From Lysobacterales bacterium (GTDB lineage Bacteria > Pseudomonadota > Gammaproteobacteria > Xanthomonadales > SZUA-36), in NCBI GenBank assembly GCA_013213875.1, contig JABSSV010000414.1:1-19647 (forward strand): a stretch of DNA of 19,647 nt. Reading direction: 5' to 3'. This document shows, piece by piece, positions 1 through 8,530 of the stretch. Position 1 is the stretch's first letter; every line of letters starts with the position of its first letter. The notes under the pieces are model-generated. The model saw nothing but the letters and a program-made list of their open reading frames with translations, was not told the DNA's origin and made no database searches. The translations under genes and the position numbers were made by a program.

Positions 1-936
1 ACAATCCATGGCCGTATCACCGCCGCCTAGAACCACTACCCGCTTGCCGGCCATATCCAGAAAAGGATACTCGCCGGGCGCCATGCGCAGCACGGCGCGT
101 GTATTGCCGATAAGAAAGTCCAGCGCCTTGTGCACGCCCGGCAGGTCCCGACCGGCCAAATCTCCATGCAGCGCCGTGTAGGTACCCATGCCGAGGAACA
201 CCGCGTCATACTGGGCTTCGAGCTCCGAGAAGGAAATGTCGCGACCAATCTCCGCACCGAGCACGAAGCGCACACCCATACCCTCGAGAATTTCCCGGCG
301 GGTCTTGATAACGCGGTGCTCCAGTTTGAACTCAGGAATACCGAAGGACAACAGGCCGCCAATCTCCGGATGCTTGTCATAGACGACCGGCGTCACGCCG
401 TTGCGGGCCAGTACGTCGGCACAAGCGAGGCCCGCCGGGCCGGCACCAACAATGGCCACCCGCTTGCCCGTATCCTGCACATGGGACAGGTCCGGGCGCC
501 AGCCTTCGGCGAAGGCCGTGTCCACGATATGTCGCTCCATAGCACCAATGGTGACGGCTCCATAGCCCGTGTTCAGCGTACAGGACCCCTCGCAGAGACG
601 ATCCTGGGGGCAGATGCGGCCACAGATTTCCGGCAGGCTGTTGGTTTGATGGGCCAGTTCGGCGGCCTCCATCAGCCGGCCTTCAGAAGCCAGCTTGAGC
701 CAGTCCGGGATGTAGTTATGCACCGGGCATTTCCATTGGCAATAGGGGTTGCCACAGGAGATGCAGCGCTCTGACTGGGCCTGACCCTCCACGATCTCAA
801 AGGGCTCGTAGATTTCCTGGAATTTGCCGCGGCGAATTTCCAGCGGAAACTTTTCCGGTTCACCACGAGCCCGGTCGAGAAATTCGAAGTGGTTACGTAC
901 CCGGAGGGGAATTTTCTGTTGTTTGTTAGTGCTCAT
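1..936 (-). CDS. gltD: Glutamate synthase small subunit (GltD), C-terminus cut by window edge
   Basis: This is the NADPH-oxidising, FAD- and Fe-S-containing subunit of glutamate synthase. It feeds electrons to GltB for converting glutamine plus 2-oxoglutarate into two glutamates in the cytoplasm. The first 312 residues are visible, about two thirds of the usual 470. The N-terminal Fe-S region carries the cysteine sets CISCGNPYCQWKCP (C58, C61, C66, C70) and ICGRICPQDRLCEGSC (C105, C109, C115, C119). The FAD-binding loop VAIVGAGPAGLACA lies near residues 160-173. The second dinucleotide motif, VVVLGGGDTAMDC, sits at the truncated end. The start ATG overlaps the gltB stop as ATGA, so the two are translationally coupled in one operon. 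There is no frameshift in the visible part. The identification is secure. Confidence 0.97.
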   Translation of the reverse strand, partial: MSTNKQQKIPLRVRNHFEFLDRARGEPEKFPLEIRRGKFQEIYEPFEIVEGQAQSERCISCGNPYCQWKCPVHNYIPDWLKLASEGRLMEAAELAHQTNSLPEICGRICPQDRLCEGSCTLNTGYGAVTIGAMERHIVDTAFAEGWRPDLSHVQDTGKRVAIVGAGPAGLACADVLARNGVTPVVYDKHPEIGGLLSFGIPEFKLEHRVIKTRREILEGMGVRFVLGAEIGRDISFSELEAQYDAVFLGMGTYTALHGDLAGRDLPGVHKALDFLIGNTRAVLRMAPGEYPFLDMAGKRVVVLGGGDTAMDC

Positions 937-3900
937 CCCACCACCTTCAGAGGCACGGACTGGAGGGTGCCGGCCTGCTTGCGGGCTTCCTGATCAACTT
1001 TTGGACGTACCACGCGGAACTGGAACATAAAGTGTTCAAGATCATCCAGCACCTTGCGGCCCCAGACGCTGCCGGTGAGGGCCACATGGCGCTCCAGCAA
1101 GTCCCGGATGGCCGCCAGATCCTCGCTATCGGCGCTGCAATCGACGTCCGCAACGGTGACCGACTGTTGATTCACGCGGCGCGCGAAACGATCCTGCAGA
1201 TCAAGCACGTAGGCCACGCCGCCGGTCATACCAGCAGCAAAGTTGGAACCGGTCCGGCCCAGCACCAGCACCTGGCCACTGGTCATGTATTCGCAGCCAT
1301 GATGGCCCACCCCTTCAACCACCGCCGTGGCGCCGGAATTGCGGACGGCGAATCGCTCACCAGCCTGGCCCGCCGCAAACAAGGCGCCGCCGGTGGCGCC
1401 ATAGAGGCAGGTATTGCCAATGATGGCGCTGCGCTTGGCGACGATTGGCGAATCGGAGTGCGGCTGAATGGCAATGGAGCCACCCGCCATGCCCTTGCCC
1501 ACATAGTCGTTGGCATCACCAGTCAGCTTCAGATGCACACCATGCACGTTCCAGACGCCAAAGCTCTGCCCCGCGGTACCGATAAAGCGCAGCTTGAGTC
1601 CCGCATGCGGAAGCCCGTCGCGGCCATAGCGCTGGGCAATCGCACCGGCCAGGGAAGCGCCAACGGAGCGGTCATAGTTGCGGATCTCGAAGCGACCGCT
1701 CGCCGCCTCGCCCTGCTCCAGCGCCGGTTCAAAATGCGCCAGCACGGCAGCGTTCAGCGTGCCCTTGTCATGCGGCTCGTTGCGCAAGCCGGCGTAACCA
1801 GCACCCTGCGCACCGGCTGCGGCGGCGGCATCCACAATGCGTTGCAGGTCTACCGCGGCCTGCTTTTCTGTGAGCGCGTCGATGCGCTCCAGCAGATCGC
1901 TGCGACCCACCAACTGATCCAGCCGTTCAAAACCCAGCGCGGCCAAATGCTCGCGCGTTTCCTCCGCTACAAAGCGGAAGTAATTCATCACCATTTCCGG
2001 CAGACCGTTGAAATGGTCTTTGCGCAGCGCCTTGTCCTGCGTTGCCACACCGGTGGCGCAGTTGTTCAGATGGCAGATGCGTAGATATTTACAGCCTAGG
2101 GCGACCATGGGTCCGGTGCCAAAGCCGAAACTGTCGGCGCCCAGGATTGCGCCCTTGATCACATCCAGGCCGGTTTTTAGCCCGCCGTCTACCTGCAGGC
2201 GCACGCGGTCGCGCAAACCGTTTTCCACCAGCGCCTGATGCGCTTCCGGCAGACCGGTTTCCCAGGGCGAGCCGGCGTGTTTAACCGAGGTCAGCGGGCT
2301 GGCACCGGTACCGCCATCATGGCCGGCAATGGTAATGAAATCCGCATAGGCCTTGGCCACACCGGCGGCAATCGTACCCACACCCCGTTCTGCCACCAGC
2401 TTGACGGAGATCGTGGCGCTGGGATTGACCTGCTTCAGGTCAAAGATAAGCTGCGCCAGATCTTCAATGGAGTAGATATCGTGGTGCGGCGGCGGCGAAA
2501 TCAGCGTGCTACCCGGCACCGCATGCCGCAATGCGGCAATGGTCGCGGTGACCTTGTGGCCGGGCAACTGGCCACCTTCACCGGGCTTGGCGCCCTGAGC
2601 CACCTTGATCTGCAGCGTATCGGCGTTCACCAGGTAGTGCGCGGTAACACCGAATCGGCCCGACGCAACCTGCTTGATCCGGGAATTTCTCTCCGTGCCG
2701 AATCGCTGCGGATCCTCACCCCCTTCACCTGAATTGGAGGCGCCGCCCAGCCGGTTCATAGCAATGGCCAGTGCCTCATGCGCCTCCGGCGACAAGGCTC
2801 CGATGGACATGCCTGCCGAGTCGAAGCGCGGGAAAATCTCCTCCGCCGGTTGTACCTGCTCCAGTGGCAGGGGCTCCCGGTCTGAAGCGACGCGGAACAG
2901 ATCGCGCAGCGCCGCTGGCGAACGCTTGTTCACGCGATCGGCAAAGCGGTCATAGTCTGATTTCAGCCCGGACTGAACGGCGGTCTGCAAGGTGGTGACC
3001 ACATCCGGGTTGTAGGCGTGAAACTCTCCGCCATGGGCAAATTTAAGCAATCCGCCCTGGCTGAGGGGTCGGCCCTGATTCCAGGCCTCGTCCGCCACTT
3101 GGCGCGCTTCGGCATCCAATTCCGCAAAGCCCACGCCGCCCACCTGACCGGCGGCCCCGGGGAAACACAGGTCCGTGACTTCCTGACCGAGCCCGACCGT
3201 TTCAAAAAGCTGCGCGCCGCGGTAGCTGGCAATGCAGGAGATGCCCATTTTCGAAAGCACCTTGAGCAGGCCCTTGCGTACGCCTCGACGGAAAAACTTG
3301 CGATGCTGCAGCAGGTCGCCACGCAGCGCACCGCGCTGATGCAGGTCGTTAATGATCTGGAAGGCGAGATAGGGATACACGGCAGTGGCGCCCACACCAA
3401 AGAGCACGGCGAACTGGTGGGAATCACGGGCGGTACCGGTTTCCACGAAAATGTTGCAGTCGCAACGTAAACCGTCGCGAATCAGGCGCTGATGCACGGC
3501 GCCGGTGGCCAGCGCCGCATGGATCGGCACCCGATCCGGCGCTATATCGCGGTCGGAGAGCACCACAAACACGGCTCCGTCAACGACCGCTGCGGAGACC
3601 TCATCGCAGAGTCGCTGCAAGGCCTCTTCCAGCGTGTCGCTGCGCGCATAGTTGAGGCTGAAGCGCTGATGTCGGTAATAGCGCTGATCCAGCTCCATAA
3701 GCTTGCGGAACTTGACGATATTGAGCACGGGCCAGGGCAGCACGGCCCGATGTGCATGCGTGTTGGTCTCCTGGAAAATATTGTGCTCACGGCCACACAG
3801 GGTTTCCAGGCTCATGGCTGAGGCTTCCCGCAGCGGATCGATAGCCGGGTTGGTCACCTGCGCGAACTGCTGACGGAAGTAGTCATAGGGTGAGCGCGCC

Positions 3901-5432
3901 AGGCGCGACATGACCGCGATCGGCGTGTCATCACCCATGGAGCCGGTGGCCTCCACCTGATCCTCGGCCATGACGCGGATGACCTGTTCGCGCTCTTCAT
4001 TGCTGACACCGAAGAGTTTCTGGAACACGGGGAAGTCCGCATGTTCCTCGCGCAAAAACTGCTCCGCAGCCGCCGCTTCCTGTTCATCGTTGTTGCTGAT
4101 GCGAATGATGTTCTCGGCCAGCCAGTCCGCGTAAGGACGTCGCGCCTTGAGCTGGTTGTCAATTTCGCCAGAGCGCCATAGCTTGCCGGTTTCCGTATCC
4201 ACAGCGAACATCTCGCCCGGTCCGACGCGGCCTTTCTCGCGCACATCCGCTTCCGCGTAATCCCATACGCCGACCTCCGAGGCCAACGTGATCAGGTCAT
4301 CGCTGGTGATCACATAGCGGGCCGGTCGCAAACCGTTGCGATCCAGATTACAGGCCGCGATGCGCCCGTCGGTCATGACGATGCCGGCAGGCCCATCCCA
4401 GGGCTCAACATGCATGGAATTGAACTCGTAAAACGCTTTCAGATCAGGCGACATGTCCGGTTCGGCCTGCCAGGCGGGTGGCACCAGAATGCGCATGGCG
4501 CGAAATACGTCCATGCCACCAGCCAGAAACAGCTCCAGCATCTTGTCCAGCGAACTGGAATCAGAGCCTTCCTGATTCACCAGAGGACGGATACGTTGCA
4601 AATCAGGCAGCAGCGGCGTTTGGAATTTGGGCGTACGTGCCTCCGACCAGCTGCGATTACCGGCAATGGTGTTGATCTCACCGTTATGAGCCAGGAAGCG
4701 GAAGGGCTGCGCGTATTTCCAGTTGGGCAAGGTGTTGGTGGAAAAGCGCTGATGAAACACCGCAATGTGGCTTTCCATGCGCGGGTCTTTCAGATCCGGA
4801 AAAAACTCCGGCAGATTGACCGGCATGACCAGCCCTTTGTAGACCGTCACCAGGTTTGACAGGGTGGCCACATGAAACGCCGCATCGGGCGTTGCCTGCG
4901 CCGCGTTTTCAGCCGACGCCATGCGCCGGGCAACAAACAGTCGCCGCTCAATATCGTGCGTGGACCAGCCCGGAGGCGCGTTGACAAAGACCTGCTCAAT
5001 GCGCGGCTTGGAATCGCTGGCGAGCTGTCCAAGCACCCGCTCATCCACGGGCACCTCGCGCCAGCCGGACACCTCCAGCATTTCTTTGGCCAGATGTCGT
5101 TCCAGCAGTGCTCGGGACGCGGCAGCAACATCTTCGTCGCCGCCCAGGAACACCATACCAACGGCGAATTTCTCGCCCAGCCAAATACCGCTATCGGCGC
5201 AAACGCTGCGGAAAAAAGATTCCGGCATGGCCATGAGCACACCGCAGCCGTCGCCGGTCTTGCCATCGACGGCCACAGCGCCGCGGTGGGTCATACGATC
5301 CAGCGCCGTGCAGGCCGTAGTGACCAGGTGGTGCGAGGGTTCGCCTCGGATGTGCGCGATCAGCCCGAAGCCGCAACTGTCTTTTGCGTTCTCCGGCTGG
5401 TAGAGCCCCCGATGCTGTCCCGGCCATTGCAT
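933..5432 (-). CDS. gltB: Glutamate synthase [NADPH] large subunit (GltB)
   Basis: This is the catalytic subunit of glutamate synthase, with 1499 residues (normal length for bacterial GltB). The N-terminal class II glutamine amidotransferase domain begins after a short propeptide. The predicted mature N-terminal nucleophile is C20 in DSCGFGLIAHI, matching the cleaved Cys of the family. The FMN and 2-oxoglutarate synthase domain contains GGEDPQRFGTERNSRIKQV and KPGEGGQLPGHKV. The [3Fe-4S] cysteines are C1114, C1120 and C1125 in GCKYLRICHLNNCATG. A C-terminal glycine-rich beta-helix domain follows. The start is supported by CAGGAAA placed about eight bases upstream. The gene overlaps gltD at its 3' end. 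The 158-bp upstream gap holds a hairpin and should carry the operon promoter. This is an ordinary housekeeping gene with no visible defects. Confidence 0.98.
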   Translation of the reverse strand: MQWPGQHRGLYQPENAKDSCGFGLIAHIRGEPSHHLVTTACTALDRMTHRGAVAVDGKTGDGCGVLMAMPESFFRSVCADSGIWLGEKFAVGMVFLGGDEDVAAASRALLERHLAKEMLEVSGWREVPVDERVLGQLASDSKPRIEQVFVNAPPGWSTHDIERRLFVARRMASAENAAQATPDAAFHVATLSNLVTVYKGLVMPVNLPEFFPDLKDPRMESHIAVFHQRFSTNTLPNWKYAQPFRFLAHNGEINTIAGNRSWSEARTPKFQTPLLPDLQRIRPLVNQEGSDSSSLDKMLELFLAGGMDVFRAMRILVPPAWQAEPDMSPDLKAFYEFNSMHVEPWDGPAGIVMTDGRIAACNLDRNGLRPARYVITSDDLITLASEVGVWDYAEADVREKGRVGPGEMFAVDTETGKLWRSGEIDNQLKARRPYADWLAENIIRISNNDEQEAAAAEQFLREEHADFPVFQKLFGVSNEEREQVIRVMAEDQVEATGSMGDDTPIAVMSRLARSPYDYFRQQFAQVTNPAIDPLREASAMSLETLCGREHNIFQETNTHAHRAVLPWPVLNIVKFRKLMELDQRYYRHQRFSLNYARSDTLEEALQRLCDEVSAAVVDGAVFVVLSDRDIAPDRVPIHAALATGAVHQRLIRDGLRCDCNIFVETGTARDSHQFAVLFGVGATAVYPYLAFQIINDLHQRGALRGDLLQHRKFFRRGVRKGLLKVLSKMGISCIASYRGAQLFETVGLGQEVTDLCFPGAAGQVGGVGFAELDAEARQVADEAWNQGRPLSQGGLLKFAHGGEFHAYNPDVVTTLQTAVQSGLKSDYDRFADRVNKRSPAALRDLFRVASDREPLPLEQVQPAEEIFPRFDSAGMSIGALSPEAHEALAIAMNRLGGASNSGEGGEDPQRFGTERNSRIKQVASGRFGVTAHYLVNADTLQIKVAQGAKPGEGGQLPGHKVTATIAALRHAVPGSTLISPPPHHDIYSIEDLAQLIFDLKQVNPSATISVKLVAERGVGTIAAGVAKAYADFITIAGHDGGTGASPLTSVKHAGSPWETGLPEAHQALVENGLRDRVRLQVDGGLKTGLDVIKGAILGADSFGFGTGPMVALGCKYLRICHLNNCATGVATQDKALRKDHFNGLPEMVMNYFRFVAEETREHLAALGFERLDQLVGRSDLLERIDALTEKQAAVDLQRIVDAAAAAGAQGAGYAGLRNEPHDKGTLNAAVLAHFEPALEQGEAASGRFEIRNYDRSVGASLAGAIAQRYGRDGLPHAGLKLRFIGTAGQSFGVWNVHGVHLKLTGDANDYVGKGMAGGSIAIQPHSDSPIVAKRSAIIGNTCLYGATGGALFAAGQAGERFAVRNSGATAVVEGVGHHGCEYMTSGQVLVLGRTGSNFAAGMTGGVAYVLDLQDRFARRVNQQSVTVADVDCSADSEDLAAIRDLLERHVALTGSVWGRKVLDDLEHFMFQFRVVRPKVDQEARKQAGTLQSVPLKVVG

Positions 5433-5456
5433 AGTACTGATTTCCTGTATTGAGTC

Positions 5457-5477
5457 CCGCCGCAGTTTTTGCGGCGG
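5457..5477 (-). promoter_or_regulatory. Perfect 8-bp inverted repeat in the presumed gltB leader
   Basis: CCGCCGCA and TGCGGCGG pair perfectly around a five-base loop, 25 bases upstream of the gltB start codon and about ten bases from its Shine-Dalgarno sequence. No T-run follows on either strand, so it is not a classical terminator. It could be a 5' UTR stem affecting gltB expression, or a factor-dependent end for the methyltransferase gene upstream. A weak -10-like TACACT and a short symmetric element (TTCCA-N3-TGGAA, 5501-5513) lie further upstream. Neither is convincing alone. Confidence 0.4.
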
Positions 5478-5590
5478 AACGGTCCAGTGTAGAGAATTTT
5501 TTCCACAATGGAAGTGTCGGCACCACCATAAAACTCACGTGACGCCCATGTCTTCCCATCGCATAGGGCCCCAAGGGGACCCGCACCGGC

Positions 5591-6349
5591 CTACTCCTTG
5601 ACGAACTTCAGCGTGAAACGGTCCGTATTGCCGCTGACGGAACGCCGTCCCACTTCGTACTCCAGCTCATCGTCGGCGCGGTAGTGCAGACGCGAGTAAT
5701 CCACCAGGCGGAAGCCGGCCTCCTGAATTTCCTTGATGGCCAGCACCGGATCAAAACGGCGCCGATTTTCATCGTTTGGTGCTTCCATGTGGCGCATGGT
5801 GTGGTCAACCACGCCGTAGATACCGCCGGTCTTAAGCGCTGCGTAGGCGGCCTCGTTCATGGCCCGACGGCCGCTTTCGCTAAAATTGTGATAGTTGCGG
5901 AAGGTCAGCACCATATCGACGTCTTCAACGCCGAGGCCGTCCATCTCCATGCTGTACAGGCGCTCACCGTCCTCGCGGAAAATGCGCGCGTCCTCAGCGA
6001 CCACCGACATCTCCTCAAAACCGGCCACATCGCTCATGGCCTCCTGCACCCGGCCCGCACCGATCGCGGCATGGTAACTGCCGTTCTCTGCCAACACGGG
6101 CACCAGAATCTTCGTGTACCAGCCACCACCTGGGAGCAATTCCACCACCGTCATGTCATCCCGGAGACCAAAAAACTCCAATGTTTCCACGGGCCGACGG
6201 TTGCGGTCACGCTCGGTCTCTGACTCCGAGCGAATATCGGACGCCATGGCTGCTTTGATTTTGGCGGCCGTATCCGCGTGATCGTCTGCCTGCAGGCCAG
6301 CGGCACCCCCGGCCAGCAGTGCGGCCGCAATGATTTTTACCAACTTCAT
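5591..6349 (-). CDS. Exported SAM-dependent methyltransferase-like protein (COG4798 type)
   Basis: The protein has 252 residues. A hydrophobic N-terminus with a positive start (MKLVKIIAAALLAGGAAGLQA) looks like a Sec signal peptide with cleavage after about residue 21. The body resembles a class I SAM methyltransferase fold. VVELLPGGGWYTKILVPVL stands where motif I (usually E/DxGxGxG) is found, and VDMVLTFRNYHNF follows as a motif IV-like strand. This matches the group of predicted exported methyltransferases known as COG4798, whose substrate is unknown. The start is backed by AAGGAGAG five bases upstream. It follows the lipocalin gene by 64 bp on the same strand and may be co-transcribed with it. 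A SAM enzyme outside the cytoplasm is odd, because SAM is not expected there, so the fold may serve another purpose. Confidence 0.8.
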   Translation of the reverse strand: MKLVKIIAAALLAGGAAGLQADDHADTAAKIKAAMASDIRSESETERDRNRRPVETLEFFGLRDDMTVVELLPGGGWYTKILVPVLAENGSYHAAIGAGRVQEAMSDVAGFEEMSVVAEDARIFREDGERLYSMEMDGLGVEDVDMVLTFRNYHNFSESGRRAMNEAAYAALKTGGIYGVVDHTMRHMEAPNDENRRRFDPVLAIKEIQEAGFRLVDYSRLHYRADDELEYEVGRRSVSGNTDRFTLKFVKE

Positions 6350-6413
6350 GAAACTCTCCTTCTGCTTGTTGTGGCGCCAGCGCAGAGGCTCGCGCGTCGT
6401 TTTGGTTTATACC

Positions 6414-6974
6414 CTAGCTGTCCTGTGGCACCCAAATCAGCTCTTCTACCGGGAAGCCGGCCGCGCGGGCCATGGCCACCAGTTCATCTTTGCTGGCCTG
6501 GTCCAGCACCGGCGTTCGCGCCAGCAGCCAGAGGTTACCCTTGTTCGGGCCTGCGACCAGCGAAACGCGATAATTCTCCACCCCGCGGTCCAGGTGCATG
6601 ATGTTGTAGCTGCCGTAGAAAGGGCCAAAGAAGGACACCTTAAGCTCGCCCACATCACGTGCGCCGACGAATTTTGCTCGACCTTCGGCCTCCTCCCACT
6701 CCCCATCGGCATCGCGATAGCCCCGGTTGGTGACGCGCACCGTGCCGTCGTCATTGAGCGCGTAGTTGGCCGTGACCCGACTCAGACCCCGCTCAAAGCG
6801 ATGATCCAGGCGACCGATTTCATACCAGGTCCCAAGATAGCGTTCGAGCTCAAAATCCTGCACCGTCTCTACGCCCTCGGGGACGCGTACGGTGCATGCG
6901 CTCAACAGGGCCAGCGCAATCAGGCACAAGCTAAATCGGCGGGCTGTGTTTTGGCTTTTGCGTTCGGTTTGCAT
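6414..6974 (-). CDS. Lipocalin family lipoprotein (Blc-like)
   Basis: This is a 186-residue lipocalin anchored to the envelope by lipidation. The N-terminal hydrophobic stretch ends in the lipobox LLSAC, with C27 as the lipidated residue. The signature GTWYEIGRLDHRFERG (residues 48-63) is the first lipocalin motif as found in bacterial Blc. Later strands include SFFGPFYGSYNIMHLD and NLWLLARTP, also typical of Blc. Blc proteins bind fatty acids or lysophospholipids and are linked to membrane stress. The gene diverges from the photolyase gene across 98 bp, so both could share regulation. GAGGTG about thirteen bases upstream is a rather distant ribosome site, so the start has moderate support. 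A second lipocalin lies at 16413-16955, within the lipid gene array. Confidence 0.93.
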   Translation of the reverse strand: MQTERKSQNTARRFSLCLIALALLSACTVRVPEGVETVQDFELERYLGTWYEIGRLDHRFERGLSRVTANYALNDDGTVRVTNRGYRDADGEWEEAEGRAKFVGARDVGELKVSFFGPFYGSYNIMHLDRGVENYRVSLVAGPNKGNLWLLARTPVLDQASKDELVAMARAAGFPVEELIWVPQDS

Positions 6975-7072
6975 GACTTAAGCATACGCACCTCACAGAA
7001 AAAAAACGTGAACCTGAAAAAGCTAAACAAATCCTATACACTGGATCTAGAGTTTTGTAATCGCTACCACGC
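6975..7072. promoter_or_regulatory. Divergent promoter region between lipocalin and photolyase genes
   Basis: This AT-rich 98-bp gap separates two outward-facing genes. The plus strand has CTAAACAAA at 7023-7031, then TATACA at 7035-7040, a plausible -10 that would give a 5' leader of about 25 bases for the photolyase. TACA (7037-7040) and TGTA (7056-7059) form an inverted pair spaced by fifteen bases around GATCTAGAG. No good -35 lies at standard spacing from TATACA, which suggests an alternative sigma factor or an activator-dependent promoter. CTAAACAAA and TATACA both recur, on the minus strand, in the gap beyond the MerR gene (10325-10343). That would fit a shared operator. The region is seen directly; its regulatory roles are inferred. 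Confidence 0.5.
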
Positions 7073-8530
7073 ATGTCCAGTTCACCGACCCTGGTCTGGT
7101 TCCGAAAGGATCTCCGCCTGAATGATAATCCGGCCCTGACTGCCGCCCTCGAGCGCGGACAGCCTGTGGTACCCGTATACATCCACGCCCCGGACGAAGC
7201 GGACCCCTGGGCGCCTGGCGGTGCCACGCGCTGGTGGCTGCATCGGGCCCTGCAGGACCTTCGCGCTGCGCTTGCTGAACGGGGCTTGCCGCTGGTTTTT
7301 CGCCAGGGCCCAAGCGCCAAGGCACTAACCGACCTGGTGCAGGAGACGGGCGCTGATACGGTGTACTGGAATCGGCGCTGCGAGCCCGCTCTCATCAAGC
7401 GCGACAGCCAATTGAAAACCTCGTTGAGTGATCAGGGCCTGCGCGTCCGCAGCTTTAACGGTTCCCTGCTGTGGGAGCCGCATACGGTCGCCAACAAACA
7501 GGGCCTGCCCTTTCGGGTGTTCACACCGTTCTGGCGCCATCTGCAAAGCCTGCCGGTAGCGGCCCCGGTACAACTGCCGGAAACGGGCTGGCGCGCACCG
7601 GAACAGCGCGTTGCCAGCGACCCATTGGAGACCTTCGAACTGCAGCCCCGCCCGCGCTGGGACCAGGGCCTGGAAACACGGTGGGACCCCAGCCTGAGCG
7701 GAGCCAGCGCGGCGCTGGAGGCGTTTCTTACCGGGCCCGTAAACCGCTACGGCACGGACCGTGACCTGCCGGGCAAACGTGGAACCAGCCGTCTGTCGCC
7801 CTACCTGGCCAGCGGGCAGTTAAGTCCGCGGCAAGTGTGGGCAACGGCGCACGCGGCGGGCCTTGCAAGTAGCAAGGACGCCTTTAAATTCCTCTCGGAA
7901 ATTGGCTGGCGCGAATTCGCCTATCACCTGCTGGTGCACTTTCCACACACGCCGGAACAGTCGCTGGGCGACGCCTATCGTCACTTCCCGTGGCAGGAAG
8001 ACCCGGCCCTCCTGCGCGCCTGGCAGCGCGGCGAAACCGGCTACCCGATCGTTGACGCAGGCATGCGTGAGCTATGGCATACGGGCTGGATGCACAACCG
8101 CGTGCGCATGATTGTCGGCTCGCTACTGGTGAAGCACCTGCTGCAACCCTGGCAAGCCGGAGCGCGCTGGTTTTGGGACACGCTGGTTGATGCCGATCTG
8201 GCCAGCAACACCATGGGCTGGCAATGGTCAGCCGGTTGCGGCGCCGACGCAGCGCCTTACTTTCGAATCTTCAATCCCACGCTCCAGGGGCAAAAGTTTG
8301 ACGCGAAAGGTCAGTACGTAAGGCGCTGGGTTCCGGAGCTGGCGGGGCTGCCCGATAAGCACCTGCATACGCCATGGGAAACGCCTCCCGTATTGCTTCA
8401 AAGCGCTGGCATCGTGCTGGGCAAGGACTATCCGAAGCCCGTGGTCGATCACAAAGCAGGCCGCCAGCGGGCCCTGGATGCACTGGCGCTCAACAAGCAA
8501 CGCAACGCGGAACGGGAGCGCGCTTTATGA
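7073..8530 (+). CDS. phrB: Class I deoxyribodipyrimidine photolyase (CPD photolyase)
   Basis: This FAD enzyme of 485 residues repairs UV-induced cyclobutane pyrimidine dimers using blue light. The N-terminal antenna domain opens with LVWFRKDLRLNDNPAL (7-22). The FAD-binding region shows NRYGTDRDLPG (224-234), TSRLSPYLASGQLSPRQVW (238-256), GYPIVDAGMRELWHTGWMHN (323-342) and DADLASNTMGWQWSAGCG (373-390). The asparagine expected to contact FAD N5 is present (N379). By alignment from memory with E. coli PhrB, the electron-transfer Trp triad is W383, W360 and W307, all conserved. Everything needed for activity appears present. It is the first gene of a plus-strand unit and its stop overlaps the SDR start as ATGA. 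No strong Shine-Dalgarno is visible before its ATG. Confidence 0.97.
   Translation: MSSSPTLVWFRKDLRLNDNPALTAALERGQPVVPVYIHAPDEADPWAPGGATRWWLHRALQDLRAALAERGLPLVFRQGPSAKALTDLVQETGADTVYWNRRCEPALIKRDSQLKTSLSDQGLRVRSFNGSLLWEPHTVANKQGLPFRVFTPFWRHLQSLPVAAPVQLPETGWRAPEQRVASDPLETFELQPRPRWDQGLETRWDPSLSGASAALEAFLTGPVNRYGTDRDLPGKRGTSRLSPYLASGQLSPRQVWATAHAAGLASSKDAFKFLSEIGWREFAYHLLVHFPHTPEQSLGDAYRHFPWQEDPALLRAWQRGETGYPIVDAGMRELWHTGWMHNRVRMIVGSLLVKHLLQPWQAGARWFWDTLVDADLASNTMGWQWSAGCGADAAPYFRIFNPTLQGQKFDAKGQYVRRWVPELAGLPDKHLHTPWETPPVLLQSAGIVLGKDYPKPVVDHKAGRQRALDALALNKQRNAERERAL

Noticed and set aside
1032..2084. Long plus-strand reading frame (350 codons) opposite gltB
   Set aside because: It is antisense to an intact, motif-complete gltB and encodes no recognisable family. 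Long antisense frames are expected in GC-rich coding DNA.
5501..5513. TTCCA-N3-TGGAA as a defined operator of gltB
   Set aside because: Arms of five bases are short, no known regulator consensus is matched, and no firm promoter could be placed around it.
8374..8526. Longer SDR start giving 50 extra residues
   Set aside because: The extra part lies inside the photolyase gene, has no SDR homology, and the ATGA overlap at 8527 gives a normal SDR N-terminus.
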